In this document: one piece after another, positions 25,116-34,454 of the stretch
Layout: every line of letters starts with the position of its first letter
Position numbering within the stretch: position 1 is the first letter of the stretch
Assembly: GCA_963668435.2 (NCBI GenBank)
Contig: CAXXSC010000001.1
Coordinates: 558,001 to 622,000, forward strand
Origin: G963668435 sp963668435
GTDB taxonomy: Bacteria; Latescibacterota; Latescibacteria; Latescibacterales; Latescibacteraceae
Direction of reading: 5' to 3'
Length of the DNA stretch: 64,000 bases
Translations under genes and position numbers: made by a program
The notes under the pieces: generated by a model
The model's database searches: none
Told to the model about the DNA's origin: nothing
What the model saw: only the letters and a program-made list of their open reading frames with translations

Positions 25116-25715
25116 TTATTCGGCACTTTTCTTGAGGCGGATCGATTCGATTACAACAAGTTCGAGAGGGAATGCCTCCGAAACATTGGCGACTCTCTTT
25201 GTTTTTACCTGGGCGATGGCGTCGGCGACATCCATGCCTTCCAGCACCTCTCCGAACACCGCGTAACCGAAACCCCTTTTGCTGTCATTTTTGTGGTCGA
25301 AGGACGCGTTATCCTTGAGATTGATATAAAACAGGCATGTCGCGCTGTGAGGATCGAGAGCCCTCGCCATGGCGATAGTACCGCGCAGGTTTTTCAGCCC
25401 GTTGGCCGCCTCGTTGGTAATAGGCGCTTTGGTTGCGAGCTGGACCATGTTGACAGTGAAGCCGCCGCCTTGAATCAGGAAATCGGGGATGGCGCGCTCG
25501 ATCAATGTGCTGTCGTAGAACGACTCATTGACATAGGAAAGAAAATTTTCGACAGTTACCGGCGCTTTTTCGGGATTCAGTTGGACCTCGATCAAACCGA
25601 GGCTGGTTTTTATCACGACAACGGGGCTTTTCGATTCATTTTTGGCTGTATCCTGGGCAAATGCCGCAGAACAAAGTAAGATCATGGCAAAACAAACTGT
25701 TATACATCTCTGCAC
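25116..25715 (-). CDS. Exported cyclophilin-type peptidyl-prolyl isomerase
   Basis: A 199-residue protein with a signal peptide (ITVCFAMILLCSAAFAQ), then a full cyclophilin domain: IKTSLGLIEVQLNPEKAPVT, FYDSTLIERAIPDFLIQGGG with the catalytic Arg, GTIAMARALDPHSATCLFYI and GYAVFGEVLEGMDVADAI. Such enzymes speed cis-trans isomerisation at proline during folding of periplasmic or outer-membrane proteins. The His of the usual FHR is replaced here (IER). It is a single gene with no visible operon partner. Confidence 0.92.
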   Translation of the reverse strand: MQRCITVCFAMILLCSAAFAQDTAKNESKSPVVVIKTSLGLIEVQLNPEKAPVTVENFLSYVNESFYDSTLIERAIPDFLIQGGGFTVNMVQLATKAPITNEAANGLKNLRGTIAMARALDPHSATCLFYINLKDNASFDHKNDSKRGFGYAVFGEVLEGMDVADAIAQVKTKRVANVSEAFPLELVVIESIRLKKSAE

Positions 25716-26069
25716 GAAATACTCCTTGGCGGGTGAAACGTTGAACGGTTATACGACACTGCAATATATACACAAGCACGAGACTGCGTGTCAAGGTAAG
25801 TATGAATTGGCAGGTTTTTGAGACGAACAGTAAAAGAGTGATGATCTCAGTTTCGGCAGAACTCGCACGGTGCAAGTTACATCACTGCAATATCGAAGAT
25901 TACGGCGAGCAGGCTTTCATTATTAAGTGCCTGTATTATATAGACGAGAGTAATTCATCACCGGGCTGAAAACAAGCGCTTGTGAGCCATCGTGTTATGG
26001 CGGGAGGTGACTTGCTTGTGCAAGGTCTGGTTTCTCGTGTGAAATGCTTATCGTACCGGATTCAGATGG
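25716..26069. other. 354-base intergenic region
   Basis: Upstream region of the cyclophilin gene and tail of the SDR gene. Small frames here have no ribosome-binding sites or family resemblance, and no hairpin-plus-T-run was found. Confidence 0.45.
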
Positions 26070-26855
26070 CTATTTTGCCGTATAGCCGCCGTCGACCGGG
26101 ATGTTGGCGCCGGTGATATATCTGGAGGCGTCCGAGGCGAGAAAAACGATGATGCCTTTGAGATCACTGCTGTCTGCGAGACGGCCGAGCAGTGTCCGTT
26201 CGCTGTACTGCCGGACGAAAGGTTCGGGCATGGTGTCCTGGAAAAGGCCGCCGGGGCTTGCCGTATTGCAGCGGATGCCCTTGTCGCCATAGTAGCTGGC
26301 GACGAATCGGCTGAAATTGATCATGCCGCCTTTGTGAAAGAAATAGTCGGGATACCAGCCGCTCATTGAGGTGTCTTTGTAGTTGGTCGGATCGGGGCCG
26401 ATCATGCCCATGATCGAGCCGATGTTGACGATTGAGCCGCCATTTTCGTTTTCTGCCATGAAATCGCCCATGATCCGTGTCATGGCGAAAAGCCCTGTTG
26501 CGTTGATCCGCATGCTTTCATGAAAAGCATCGATACTGTCGTCATAACCTTTCATGGGCCGGGCAACCGCGTTGTTGACAAGGATGTCGAGCCTGCCGGA
26601 ACGTTTTTCGATAGCTGCTTTCAGTGCCCTGATACTGTCCTCATTCCCCTGATCGACTGCATGGGTGAGAACTGTCAGGCCGCGATCGCGTAATTCAACG
26701 GCGTATGATTCAAGCGCCTCTGTGTTGCGTGACGCCATCCAGGTTTCAGCGCCCGCTTCCGCGAGGGACTCGACGATCTGACGGCCATACAGACCCGCGC
26801 CGCCGGTGACGAGGGCTGTTTTGCCATTAAGTGAAAAGCTGTCGAGTACGGGCAT
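26070..26855 (-). CDS. Short-chain dehydrogenase/reductase
   Basis: A 261-residue NAD(P)-dependent oxidoreductase of classical SDR length. The cofactor motif is ALVTGGAGLYGRQIVESLAE. NAVARP is the NNAG-like segment. The catalytic Ser is in NIGSIMGMIG, and Tyr-x-x-x-Lys is YFFHK. The C-terminus has the typical GANIPVDGGYTAK. AGGAG precedes the ATG. It lies 21 bases after the Gfo/Idh gene in the same direction, so the two probably work on the same substrate, likely a sugar acid or cyclitol, an inference from this common pairing. Confidence 0.93.
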   Translation of the reverse strand: MPVLDSFSLNGKTALVTGGAGLYGRQIVESLAEAGAETWMASRNTEALESYAVELRDRGLTVLTHAVDQGNEDSIRALKAAIEKRSGRLDILVNNAVARPMKGYDDSIDAFHESMRINATGLFAMTRIMGDFMAENENGGSIVNIGSIMGMIGPDPTNYKDTSMSGWYPDYFFHKGGMINFSRFVASYYGDKGIRCNTASPGGLFQDTMPEPFVRQYSERTLLGRLADSSDLKGIIVFLASDASRYITGANIPVDGGYTAK

Positions 26856-26876
26856 TGTTTGTCTCCTGTGTGACGG

Positions 26877-27854
26877 TTAAGGGCCGTCCGGGCAGATATC
26901 CGAAAGTGTGATGGTTTCGCCGCCGTTTTCGCGGCTTTTGATTCCTGCGATGATCATGCGCATGAGTTCCACGGTTTCTGTGAACGGGAAAGGCCGCCTG
27001 CCGCTTTCGAGATAGCCGATGAAAGCCGCGAGCTGGGCTTTGAACGCGAAAAATGTGTCGCCGAACATGGCCTGTGCGTTTCCTTTTGTTCCGCCGAGGC
27101 TCAGCATGCCGAAAGCGCCGTACATGTCGCTGATGGCGGCGACAACGATCCCGGCGCCGCTCTTGTGGGTGAAATGGACTATGTCACGGCCCTTGGCACT
27201 GTTGTTGCGTGCGCTGATGAATCCCGTCCCAAGGATTGGATAGATGCCTTCGAGCGCGTGGATGCCGTAGCGTTCCCATGATTTCGGCGTGGTGATTGTG
27301 CCGAGACGGAGTTCGCCCAGCGAGTCTGTCGATTCACGGTGCCACTCGAATTCGCGGGCATAACGCATACAGCTCGATGACATGAAAGGTTTTCGCTCGC
27401 GTTCCCATGTGATGAACTGCGCGAGATCGTTTTCGTTGTCGGTGAGCGGCTTGTCGATGAAGGCAGGAAGGCCCGCCTCGATGAACGGACGGCAGCGTTC
27501 CACATGCTCATGACCTATGTCAGTGGCGACAATGACAGCATCGACCTCGCCGATGACATCTTCCGGATGCCCAACCACCGTTTTTATCAGCGAGGCTTTC
27601 GCCACATCGGCGGCGTCGGCAGGATCGTCTGTCCAGATATGCGTGACTTTTGCCTCACCGATCCCGAAAGCGCTTTTGGGCTCTTTGCCGAGATAATCGG
27701 GGATGGCCGCATAGGGGCAGTGCTCCATAACAGCAGGATCATAGCCATTGAAAATGGCGCTCCACGAGTAGGGATGGCCGTTGCCCTCGACCATGCCGAT
27801 CATGGCGAGACGGATATCTTTCCGTGTGACCAGCGGTTTCGCGGCTTCTGTCAT
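26877..27854 (-). CDS. Gfo/Idh/MocA-family oxidoreductase
   Basis: A 325-residue NAD(P)-dependent dehydrogenase. The N-terminal Rossmann part contains IRLAMIGMVEGNGHPYSW and DAVIVATDIGHEHVERCRPF. The family EKP-like motif appears as FIDKPLTDNENDLAQF. The C-terminal sheet domain has the substrate region YGIHALEGIYPIL. Members oxidise sugars, sugar acids or inositols. It forms an operon with the SDR downstream and diverges from the aldo/keto reductase at 27996. Confidence 0.88.
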   Translation of the reverse strand: MTEAAKPLVTRKDIRLAMIGMVEGNGHPYSWSAIFNGYDPAVMEHCPYAAIPDYLGKEPKSAFGIGEAKVTHIWTDDPADAADVAKASLIKTVVGHPEDVIGEVDAVIVATDIGHEHVERCRPFIEAGLPAFIDKPLTDNENDLAQFITWERERKPFMSSSCMRYAREFEWHRESTDSLGELRLGTITTPKSWERYGIHALEGIYPILGTGFISARNNSAKGRDIVHFTHKSGAGIVVAAISDMYGAFGMLSLGGTKGNAQAMFGDTFFAFKAQLAAFIGYLESGRRPFPFTETVELMRMIIAGIKSRENGGETITLSDICPDGP

Positions 27855-27995
27855 GAGCGCTCCCTTTCGAAAAAGCGTGATTTGGCTGTATACGGGCTGT
27901 ATATTATTATTTCAAGCAGCTGTCACCGCATGATACGCTAATGTTTTGCTGTCCGCAACGAGTTTCGGCGCTGCGGCCGCAATGGGAGCAGGACC

Positions 27996-28910
27996 ATGAA
28001 CAGGCATGTTGAACTCGGGCTCGGAACTGTTCAGTTCGGGCTGGATTACGGCATTTCTAACACCCTGGGACAGCCATCGGAAAAGATGGTTTCAACGATC
28101 CTGGACAGAGCCGCGACGCACGGGATAAAGGTGCTCGATACCGCCTCCGCCTATGGTGAAAGCGAGACCGTGCTCGGTCGGACTGTCGGTGAAAGCGGGC
28201 GTTTCCGCATTGTCACCAAGCTCCCGAAAATCGACAGTGATAGTATTGGCGGCACTGAGATCGACATGCTTGAGCGGGCTTTCGACAGCTCGTTCGTGAA
28301 ACTTGGCGGACAGCGCCTCGCCGGGCTGCTTGTCCATAATCCCGATGACCTTCTCAAGCCGGGAGCGGACAGACTCTATCGGCTGATGGAGTCATTCGTG
28401 TCCAACGGCCTTGTCGAAAAGACAGGTGTTTCGATCGCCGGAATCTCCCGCGGCAAAGAAGAGGAGGTTGGCCTGCTCCTGCCGCGTTATGATTTCGGTA
28501 TTGTCCAGCTTCCGCAGAATGTTTTCGACCAGTCGCTGGCACTCGATGGTGTTATCGAACGTCTCAGAAATGATGGTGTCGAGGTTCATGTCCGCTCGGT
28601 TTTTCTGCAGGGACTTCTGCTCATGGATGCTGATGCACTCGATCCCTATTTCGCTCCGGTTCGCCCGCTGATAACGGATTGGCGTGATTTTCTCGGCAGG
28701 CACGGTCTTTCTGCGCCGGAGGCCGCGCTGGCGTTCGTGCGAGTCCATGTCCGGCCTGATGTTATCCTTGCCGGGGTGGCTGATGAGAAGCAGCTGGAAG
28801 AACTGGTTCGGGCGTTTTCTTCTACCACCCTGCCGGATGAGGACTTTTCACGTTTCGCACTCGATGATCCCGCGTTCACGAATCCGTTTTTCTGGAAAAC
28901 CGGACGCTGA
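27996..28910 (+). CDS. Aldo/keto reductase
   Basis: A 304-residue TIM-barrel NADPH-dependent reductase. The catalytic tetrad is visible: Asp and Tyr in LDTASAYGESE, Lys in IVTKLPK, His in LLVHNPDD. The N-terminal LGLGTVQFGLDYGIS is typical of AKRs found near sugar-modifying genes. The ATG follows GGAG by about ten bases. It diverges from the Gfo/Idh-SDR pair across a 141-base gap and ends 26 bases from the tail of the sialidase operon, with no obvious terminator between. Substrate is unknown. Confidence 0.88.
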   Translation: MNRHVELGLGTVQFGLDYGISNTLGQPSEKMVSTILDRAATHGIKVLDTASAYGESETVLGRTVGESGRFRIVTKLPKIDSDSIGGTEIDMLERAFDSSFVKLGGQRLAGLLVHNPDDLLKPGADRLYRLMESFVSNGLVEKTGVSIAGISRGKEEEVGLLLPRYDFGIVQLPQNVFDQSLALDGVIERLRNDGVEVHVRSVFLQGLLLMDADALDPYFAPVRPLITDWRDFLGRHGLSAPEAALAFVRVHVRPDVILAGVADEKQLEELVRAFSSTTLPDEDFSRFALDDPAFTNPFFWKTGR

Positions 28911-28936
28911 AATCATCATGCTGCGATACCTCCCTG

Positions 28937-30079
28937 TTATTTCCCCTCGTCATAGAGCCAACTCAGTTTCATGCGCCTGATACGGTGCGGATTAAGGCCG
29001 TGCATGTCTTTTCTGGACAGGAATCCGGCGCAGTAAGCGATCAGCGCGTAGTCGCCTGCAAAATGAATTGCGGTATAGCAGTAATGACCGTCTGGATCAC
29101 TCTCGATGAGTTTTCGGACTGGCCATGTCACACCGCCGTCTTTCGAGATAGCTGCCACAAGAGGTGTGCGCCGTCCCGGTGTGAACGGGAATTTTCCGGA
29201 ATGGTCGTTATACAGCGCCAGAAGGTCGTCACTGCCGGGAATACGCTTGATGCTGGCAGGCGAGCGCGGTGAGATGAGCGAACTCCGGTAGGGTGCGGAA
29301 AACGTTGTGCCGCCGTCGTCTGACCTGAACGCGTACTGGACACCGGCATCGCATCTGGCGAAACTGAACAGGGAACCTTTGGCGAGCTCGACAACGCCCG
29401 GTTCCTGGAATCCCGAACGCATGCCCGGTTCAGGCATTGCCCACCATTGGCTCGACTCGTACCAGCTTGCGCCCTCGTCGTCGGAAAGGAACCACATGGT
29501 GATCCCCCGCCTGTCCATGTCCGTTTTGCCTTTGCGCCAGAGGGGGCGGTGATAGGCGACCGGCACTACAAGCCTGCCGCTCTGAAGCTGGATGACACGG
29601 TCGTTGTTTAGAACAAAATAGCCGGGCGGATCGGTGATGACAATTGGATCACTCCATGTTTTACATTCATCCTCTGAAAGGCGAATGACCGCTTTACAGT
29701 CGTGCATACTGTTTTTCAGCAGATAGAAAAGGGCGATCCTGCCGCTTTTAAGACGGAGAAACGACACGCTCATGACATTGTAATCGCCAGTGTTCTCAAT
29801 AATAGTCTCCGGTGTATCATTCCATGTAGCGCCATTGTCGCTGGACCTGATGCCGACAATACGCGCCTTACTGTGATCGGCCGCGCCGCCGTAAAATTGA
29901 GTATATGCGTAGAGGATACTACCGTCGGCAAGTGTGACAAAGGCACCCTCCGAGTTACGCGGAAATTCCTCGCTCGGATCGATCCTCAAGACAAGGCTGT
30001 TGTCATCGCTGTCCGCAACTGCCGCCGTGCAGATGACCAGGCAGCACATGAGTGCATAAAAAAGTTTTATCGCATTCAT
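28937..30079 (-). CDS. Exported sialidase-like (BNR/Asp-box) protein
   Basis: A 380-residue secreted six-bladed-propeller protein. After the signal peptide (FYALMCCLVICTAAVA) come four Asp-boxes: SSDNGATW, SDDEGASW, SDDGGTTF and SKDGGVTW. The layout fits exo-alpha-sialidase-like proteins, with candidate active-site residues in FPRNSEGAFVTL, GFQEPGVVEL and RSDDGG. The ATG at 30079 has GGGGGA seven bases upstream and I prefer it to the GTG just before. It is the last gene of the six-gene operon 36424-28937. With an aldolase of the DapA/NanA type and a symporter upstream, cleavage of a terminal acidic sugar is plausible. The true glycosidic target is not shown by sequence. Confidence 0.72.
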   Translation of the reverse strand: MNAIKLFYALMCCLVICTAAVADSDDNSLVLRIDPSEEFPRNSEGAFVTLADGSILYAYTQFYGGAADHSKARIVGIRSSDNGATWNDTPETIIENTGDYNVMSVSFLRLKSGRIALFYLLKNSMHDCKAVIRLSEDECKTWSDPIVITDPPGYFVLNNDRVIQLQSGRLVVPVAYHRPLWRKGKTDMDRRGITMWFLSDDEGASWYESSQWWAMPEPGMRSGFQEPGVVELAKGSLFSFARCDAGVQYAFRSDDGGTTFSAPYRSSLISPRSPASIKRIPGSDDLLALYNDHSGKFPFTPGRRTPLVAAISKDGGVTWPVRKLIESDPDGHYCYTAIHFAGDYALIAYCAGFLSRKDMHGLNPHRIRRMKLSWLYDEGK

Positions 30080-30100
30080 CACAGTATCCCCCTTGTGAGT

Positions 30101-30538
30101 CTAAGGCGTTTGTTTTCTGATTGTAACACTGCATTGCGCGTGGTCGATACCACTGAAATCAATATCATAGCTATAGCCGAGCGGTTCGAGTATCCGACGG
30201 TACAATGTGTCGCAGTGCAGGCAGTAATTGTGGTACGGCTTTATTTTCGTTTCACCGAGAAGCCGCCCTTTCGAAGGGCAGCGGTGAAGATCGATGCGGA
30301 AAAATCCGGCCTCTTCGTCAAGTTCCATGGTGAAATCGGCGGCCTCCTCATTGAGGGTGTGGCGCCAGTAGTCCCAGCATCCGCGAAGCCCTTTACGTTC
30401 CACATGGTCCCTGAGATTATCGAGAAACGTGTCGGAGATATATTCCCAGAATGCAGTGACCGCTTCTGTTCCGCCTTTATGCTCAATAAAACGGAACAGT
30501 TCGCTGTAGGCCGGAATGAAATCAGTGCAGGATATCAT
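30101..30538 (-). CDS. Small ATC-hydrolase-like protein (copy B)
   Basis: A 145-residue cytoplasmic protein. It resembles the L-2-amino-thiazoline-4-carboxylate hydrolase-like family in its pattern of an N-terminal helical pair (FWEYISDTFLDNLRDHVERK), a mid beta part (ADFTMELDEEAGFFRIDLHR) and conserved Cys/His residues (CP, YHNYCLHCDTLY). I am not sure of the family. It is a paralogue of the next gene (30535), which has the same order of elements. Its start overlaps the stop of that gene by four bases, so the two are translationally coupled. Confidence 0.5.
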   Translation of the reverse strand: MISCTDFIPAYSELFRFIEHKGGTEAVTAFWEYISDTFLDNLRDHVERKGLRGCWDYWRHTLNEEAADFTMELDEEAGFFRIDLHRCPSKGRLLGETKIKPYHNYCLHCDTLYRRILEPLGYSYDIDFSGIDHAQCSVTIRKQTP

Positions 30539-31002
30539 ATTTTACGCCTCCCGAAACGTTGTCTGCTTGCGCCACTTTCCGGATCGTAAGAGAGCAGTTC
30601 ATAATCAAGTCCGCTTTCCCGTGCAATAACACCGTTAACTGTTCGTTCCAATTCGATGAAGAGATCGGCGACAGTGTAATCGGTTTCCCGCATATGGACG
30701 ACAGCGGGACAGGCAGTCACTGTCAGCAGAAGTGTGTCTTCTGTTTGCTCGATGGTGATTTTCCCGCCCTCTTTTTTGTAGAGCGCTGTGAAATATGCGG
30801 CGAGCGCGTCCAGCCCGCGGCTCTTGATATCGTTGATGAGCGGCAGGTAATACTGCTGCGTGAAACGCTCAAGGTATTCTATGACAGCCTCTGCTCCGAA
30901 CGTGTGGTGGAGATAGGTGACTCCCTCGCTCAGCGCGCCATGGAAATCCTTGTGCAGATAGACATTGTCTGCCGCCCTGCGTTCCATTTTCTCTTTCGGC
31001 AT
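30535..31002 (-). CDS. Small ATC-hydrolase-like protein (copy A)
   Basis: A 155-residue cytoplasmic protein, paralogous to copy B. Shared plan: an AVIEYLERFTQQYYLPLIND helix, GLDALAAYFTALYKKEGG, beta strands DTLLLTVTACPAV with a conserved Cys-Pro, and a C-terminal acidic RESGLDYELLSYDPE. Copy A lacks the Cys/His cluster of copy B (YHNYCLHC), so the two may be a heteromeric pair with one catalytic partner. It follows the aldolase gene by 11 bases. No function can be stated firmly. Confidence 0.5.
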   Translation of the reverse strand: MPKEKMERRAADNVYLHKDFHGALSEGVTYLHHTFGAEAVIEYLERFTQQYYLPLINDIKSRGLDALAAYFTALYKKEGGKITIEQTEDTLLLTVTACPAVVHMRETDYTVADLFIELERTVNGVIARESGLDYELLSYDPESGASRQRFGRRKI

Positions 31003-31013
31003 ACCATTTCCTT

Positions 31014-31943
31014 TCAGGGCAGAAGGATGTCCCGGTCCTTGTCGAGTACTTCCCGAATGGCGGCGAGACAGGAAACCGAAACGCTGTACTCGGGGAAATT
31101 CCTCGTCGTGCTCAGCACACCGAGCTCCATGAGCAGCCTCTTTTCCCCGGCCAGCCAGCAGGAAATGTCCCTGCCGCCGTAGACCGCGTACATCATGTCG
31201 TTCATGCGTTGCTGAAGCTCAAGAGCTTGCGGAATACGGCCGCTTTTCACCGCATCAAATATCATTCCGGCAAGATAGCCGTTGAAAACGCCGCCGCCGA
31301 GCAGAAGGCCGTCGTAGCCTGCCTTGAGATAGTCAACACAGTTGAACTCGTCACCGTCCAGAAGTCTGAGATCCGGCCGTCTTTCACGTGCCTTGAGAGC
31401 TGCCTCACGGTTTTCCGGCATGGTGGAGCTGTCCTTGAGCATTATGACTTTTTCGTGCATGAGCACATTTGCCAGGACCTCTGCAGGAACCGTGACAGGT
31501 CCGAATTTTCCGCGGTCGTATATGCCGACCGGCAGGGGAGAGGCCTCGATAGCGCGGACATAGTGTTTTTCCAGTGTCGCCGGGCTGACATTGTAAAAGA
31601 AGTTCGGCGGGGCGATAACCGCGATATCGGCACCGTCCTTAGCCGCGGCATTCATATTATCGATAATCCGCGCGGAGGAGTTGTCGGTCACCTGCACAGC
31701 GATAAGAAGCTGTCCGGTATTCACCGCAACGGTTTCTTTGACCAGCGTCCGTTTTTCGCTTTCGGGCAGCCAGGGGCCCTCGCCGTTGGTGCCGCAGAGG
31801 AAAAGCCCCCTGACACCAAGACGTATATGATGTTCGACCATACGTTTGATATCGCCGGTATGGACTGTCATTTTTTCGGTAAGTGGTGTCGGCGCTGCTG
31901 ACCAGACACCGGTGAGTGCATCGGGTGATATCGATTGAGGCAT
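31014..31943 (-). CDS. Dihydrodipicolinate synthase/N-acetylneuraminate lyase family aldolase
   Basis: A 309-residue class I aldolase (TIM barrel). The conserved parts are GVWSAAPTPLTEK, the pyruvyl-binding GTNGEGPWLPESEK (GTTGE-like), catalytic Tyr in PVGIYDRG and the Schiff-base Lys in VIMLKDSS. The start chosen (ATG at 31943) has AAGGAAC four bases upstream. A longer frame to 32000 has no ribosome-binding site. It sits between the HEAT-symporter gene and the small paralogues. It is not lysine-biosynthesis DapA by context; a 2-keto-3-deoxy acid or sialic-type lyase is more likely. Confidence 0.85.
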   Translation of the reverse strand: MPQSISPDALTGVWSAAPTPLTEKMTVHTGDIKRMVEHHIRLGVRGLFLCGTNGEGPWLPESEKRTLVKETVAVNTGQLLIAVQVTDNSSARIIDNMNAAAKDGADIAVIAPPNFFYNVSPATLEKHYVRAIEASPLPVGIYDRGKFGPVTVPAEVLANVLMHEKVIMLKDSSTMPENREAALKARERRPDLRLLDGDEFNCVDYLKAGYDGLLLGGGVFNGYLAGMIFDAVKSGRIPQALELQQRMNDMMYAVYGGRDISCWLAGEKRLLMELGVLSTTRNFPEYSVSVSCLAAIREVLDKDRDILLP

Positions 31944-32003
31944 CCGTGTTCCTTTCATTTCTGCTGTTTGATGCTGGCAGATGTTTTCAACGGCCGTCAT
32001 CGG

Positions 32004-34454
32004 TTACAGACGGGTTACTGCATAAATCGCGAGCAGTGCCGGCACGAGAAGAGTGAGTCCCAGGCCGAATAGATAGCGTATGCTTTTTCCGCGTGTTTTG
32101 AGGAGGCTCAACAGCATGCTCACACAGATTGATACTACGAGCGATGACGGTCCGATCCAGAGGAACGTTACTCCCGGGCCGCCGGTCAGCTTGTCCCAGA
32201 ACGCCACGATAACAGCGATCGCGACTCCGTAAATGGAGCCCATTATCGTTCCGAACGGCGTGGCGAACGGTACGAACAAGGCCATGAAAAACAGGTTGAA
32301 CAGCGGGCAGACAAAGAGGCCGTTTGTTTTGGTGGTCACCTCCGTGATATTGCCCGGAACACCACCGATGAACGCGCTGATAATAACAACGAGAACGCCG
32401 ACGAAGAAACTGCTTTTCCGCGCCAGTTTCAGACGCTGGCTGTCGGTGAAATCACGCTTTGTCAGCCAGGGCATGATGTCGGTCGTGAATACCGCCGCAG
32501 TGGAATTGACACCGGAGGAAAGACTGGACATTGCCGCCGAGAAAATCGCCGCGATCACGAGGCCGGAAATGCCGATTGGCAGATGGTTGGCGATGAAATT
32601 CGGAAAAAGGTAATCGGCGTCTGATACGATATCGAGGCCGTCCGGTATGAGCCAGGGTTGACGGCGGTAGAAACTGAAGAGGGCGAACCCCACCGAGATC
32701 AGGATGATGAAGAGGATTTTCTCGCCGAGCTGTGCGGTGAGGAATGCCTGACGTGCCGAGCGGACATCTTTTGTAGCGATAAAACGCTGGATAGCCATCT
32801 GATCCGAGCCCGCGGTGGCAATCCACCATGACAGGAAATGCAGCGCCGAAAATACCACAGTCAGCCTGATATAGGGGCTCAGGCTGAAAAATACCAGCTT
32901 GTCCCAGCTTGGCGACCAGGCATCCGGCAGCCATGCGCCGGTGCCGCCGAGTTTGAACGTGATGATCACGATGGTCAGCAGCGCACCGAAAAGCAGGATG
33001 AAAAACTGGGTGACGTCGGTGGTCACCACCGCCCTGAGTCCGCCCATCGTGGAATAGATGACTGTGATGATCCCGCCGATGATCGAGATCAAGAGGATAT
33101 AACTGTTGTCGAGATTGAGCATGACCACAAGCGCTTTTGAGGTCAGGTAGATCAGCAGTGCCATCCAGAGAAAACGGGTGATTAGGAAAATGAGCGAGCC
33201 GGTAATCCTGACACCTTTGCCGAGAGGGCGCTCGATGATCTCGTAGGCGCTTGTGATGGGCAGTTTCATGAAGAGCGGAATCAGGAAATATGCTGTCACC
33301 GGGTAGACCACCACGATCGAGGCAATGTGGATGAGAAAGACCAGAGGGCCGTGCTTGATCACCTCGCCGGCCACCGCGAGATAGGATATCGTGCTGAGAT
33401 ATGAGGCGAAAAGCGAAATGCCGGAGACAAAGGGATTGACCGCGCGGCCGCCGACCAAATAGTCGTCACTCGTTTTCTGCCGCCTCGAGAAATACACGCC
33501 GATGCCGAGCATTGCTGCCGCGTAGACCGCGATCACCAGCCAGTCTAGCACACCGATGCCGCGGTAATCCCTGCGCTCTATCCTGATAAGGGCGTTTGCC
33601 GCTTCGACTCGTGTTTCGATGCTATCCGAATCAAGTAGTTTTTCGAGGAATGGGATGTCGTCAGGGGCACCTTCCGCCGCGAGGGCAAGCGTCGCAAACG
33701 GAAAAACGCTTTTTAAACGCCCGATGCTTGATTTCATCGAGGCTTTCAGGTCATTGCGGTTTTCCTCCGGAGCATGGATAAACAAGGCGGGAAGGATGGT
33801 GATATCCTGTTTTTCTTTGTCTGACGAGATTGCTTTCAGCCTGTCATAGGATGAAAGTTCTGTCTGATTGCTGCGAATCAGTGCCCTGATCGCCAATGTG
33901 CGGACTGATGCATCGTTGTCCCCGCAATGTTCGACAAGCTGTTCCCCGGCGGCACTGTCACCGCTGTTAGCGCCGACCTCCAGGGCTAAGATACGCTCTT
34001 GCGGCGTGCCGTTTTGGGCAATGGCCTGTATTTCCGGTGAATAGCTGTCATAGCCGAGCGAGGCCAACACATTAAGCACTTCAATTGTCGATGTGTCCGG
34101 CTGTGATGTCAGCATCCAGATCAGCCTGTCCATATGCTCCTGAAAAAGCGCCGGGTCTTTTCTGTCGGCAAGCGCCAGCAGGCCGCACTCGCCGGGCGTG
34201 AGACGGTCCCCTTTCCTGCGAAGTGCTGTGATCAGCTCCCTGATTTCCGGTGTGTAACCGTTTGTAAGGAGGATTTCAGCTGCACGGAAAGCTGTCTCGC
34301 CTGTTTTGCCGCCGTTTCCCGCACTGTCGACAAGAATGGCGACACAGCGGTTTCTTGTATCGGTGCTCAGGAGCGTGTTTTTTGCGAGGGCATACCTGCC
34401 GGAAGATACCAGAATGAGGAATGCCATCATGTAAAGACAGGCAAATCTTTTCAT
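32004..34454 (-). CDS. HEAT-repeat domain fused to sodium:solute symporter (SSS)
   Basis: An 816-residue membrane protein. Residues 1-25 are a signal peptide. About 26-285 is helical with HEAT-like repeats (APDDIPFLEKLLDSDSIETR then VEAANALIRIERRD; DASVRTLAIRALIRSNQ) and should face the periplasm. From about 293 a full SSS permease begins (LDWLVIAVYAAAMLGIGVYF, then SDDYLVGGRAVNPFVSG), with roughly 13 transmembrane segments and the family segment AIFSAAMSSLSSGVNSTAAV. SSS carriers import sugars, sialic acids or carboxylates with Na+. The added periplasmic domain may bind substrate or a partner. Its start overlaps the stop of the beta-helix gene by four bases. Confidence 0.85.
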   Translation of the reverse strand: MKRFACLYMMAFLILVSSGRYALAKNTLLSTDTRNRCVAILVDSAGNGGKTGETAFRAAEILLTNGYTPEIRELITALRRKGDRLTPGECGLLALADRKDPALFQEHMDRLIWMLTSQPDTSTIEVLNVLASLGYDSYSPEIQAIAQNGTPQERILALEVGANSGDSAAGEQLVEHCGDNDASVRTLAIRALIRSNQTELSSYDRLKAISSDKEKQDITILPALFIHAPEENRNDLKASMKSSIGRLKSVFPFATLALAAEGAPDDIPFLEKLLDSDSIETRVEAANALIRIERRDYRGIGVLDWLVIAVYAAAMLGIGVYFSRRQKTSDDYLVGGRAVNPFVSGISLFASYLSTISYLAVAGEVIKHGPLVFLIHIASIVVVYPVTAYFLIPLFMKLPITSAYEIIERPLGKGVRITGSLIFLITRFLWMALLIYLTSKALVVMLNLDNSYILLISIIGGIITVIYSTMGGLRAVVTTDVTQFFILLFGALLTIVIITFKLGGTGAWLPDAWSPSWDKLVFFSLSPYIRLTVVFSALHFLSWWIATAGSDQMAIQRFIATKDVRSARQAFLTAQLGEKILFIILISVGFALFSFYRRQPWLIPDGLDIVSDADYLFPNFIANHLPIGISGLVIAAIFSAAMSSLSSGVNSTAAVFTTDIMPWLTKRDFTDSQRLKLARKSSFFVGVLVVIISAFIGGVPGNITEVTTKTNGLFVCPLFNLFFMALFVPFATPFGTIMGSIYGVAIAVIVAFWDKLTGGPGVTFLWIGPSSLVVSICVSMLLSLLKTRGKSIRYLFGLGLTLLVPALLAIYAVTRL

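Noticed and set aside
29702..30589. 295-codon plus-strand frame antisense to the sialidase-like and small paralogue genes
   Set aside because: Shadow frame: no family resemblance, no ribosome-binding site, and it spans the joint of two well-supported genes.
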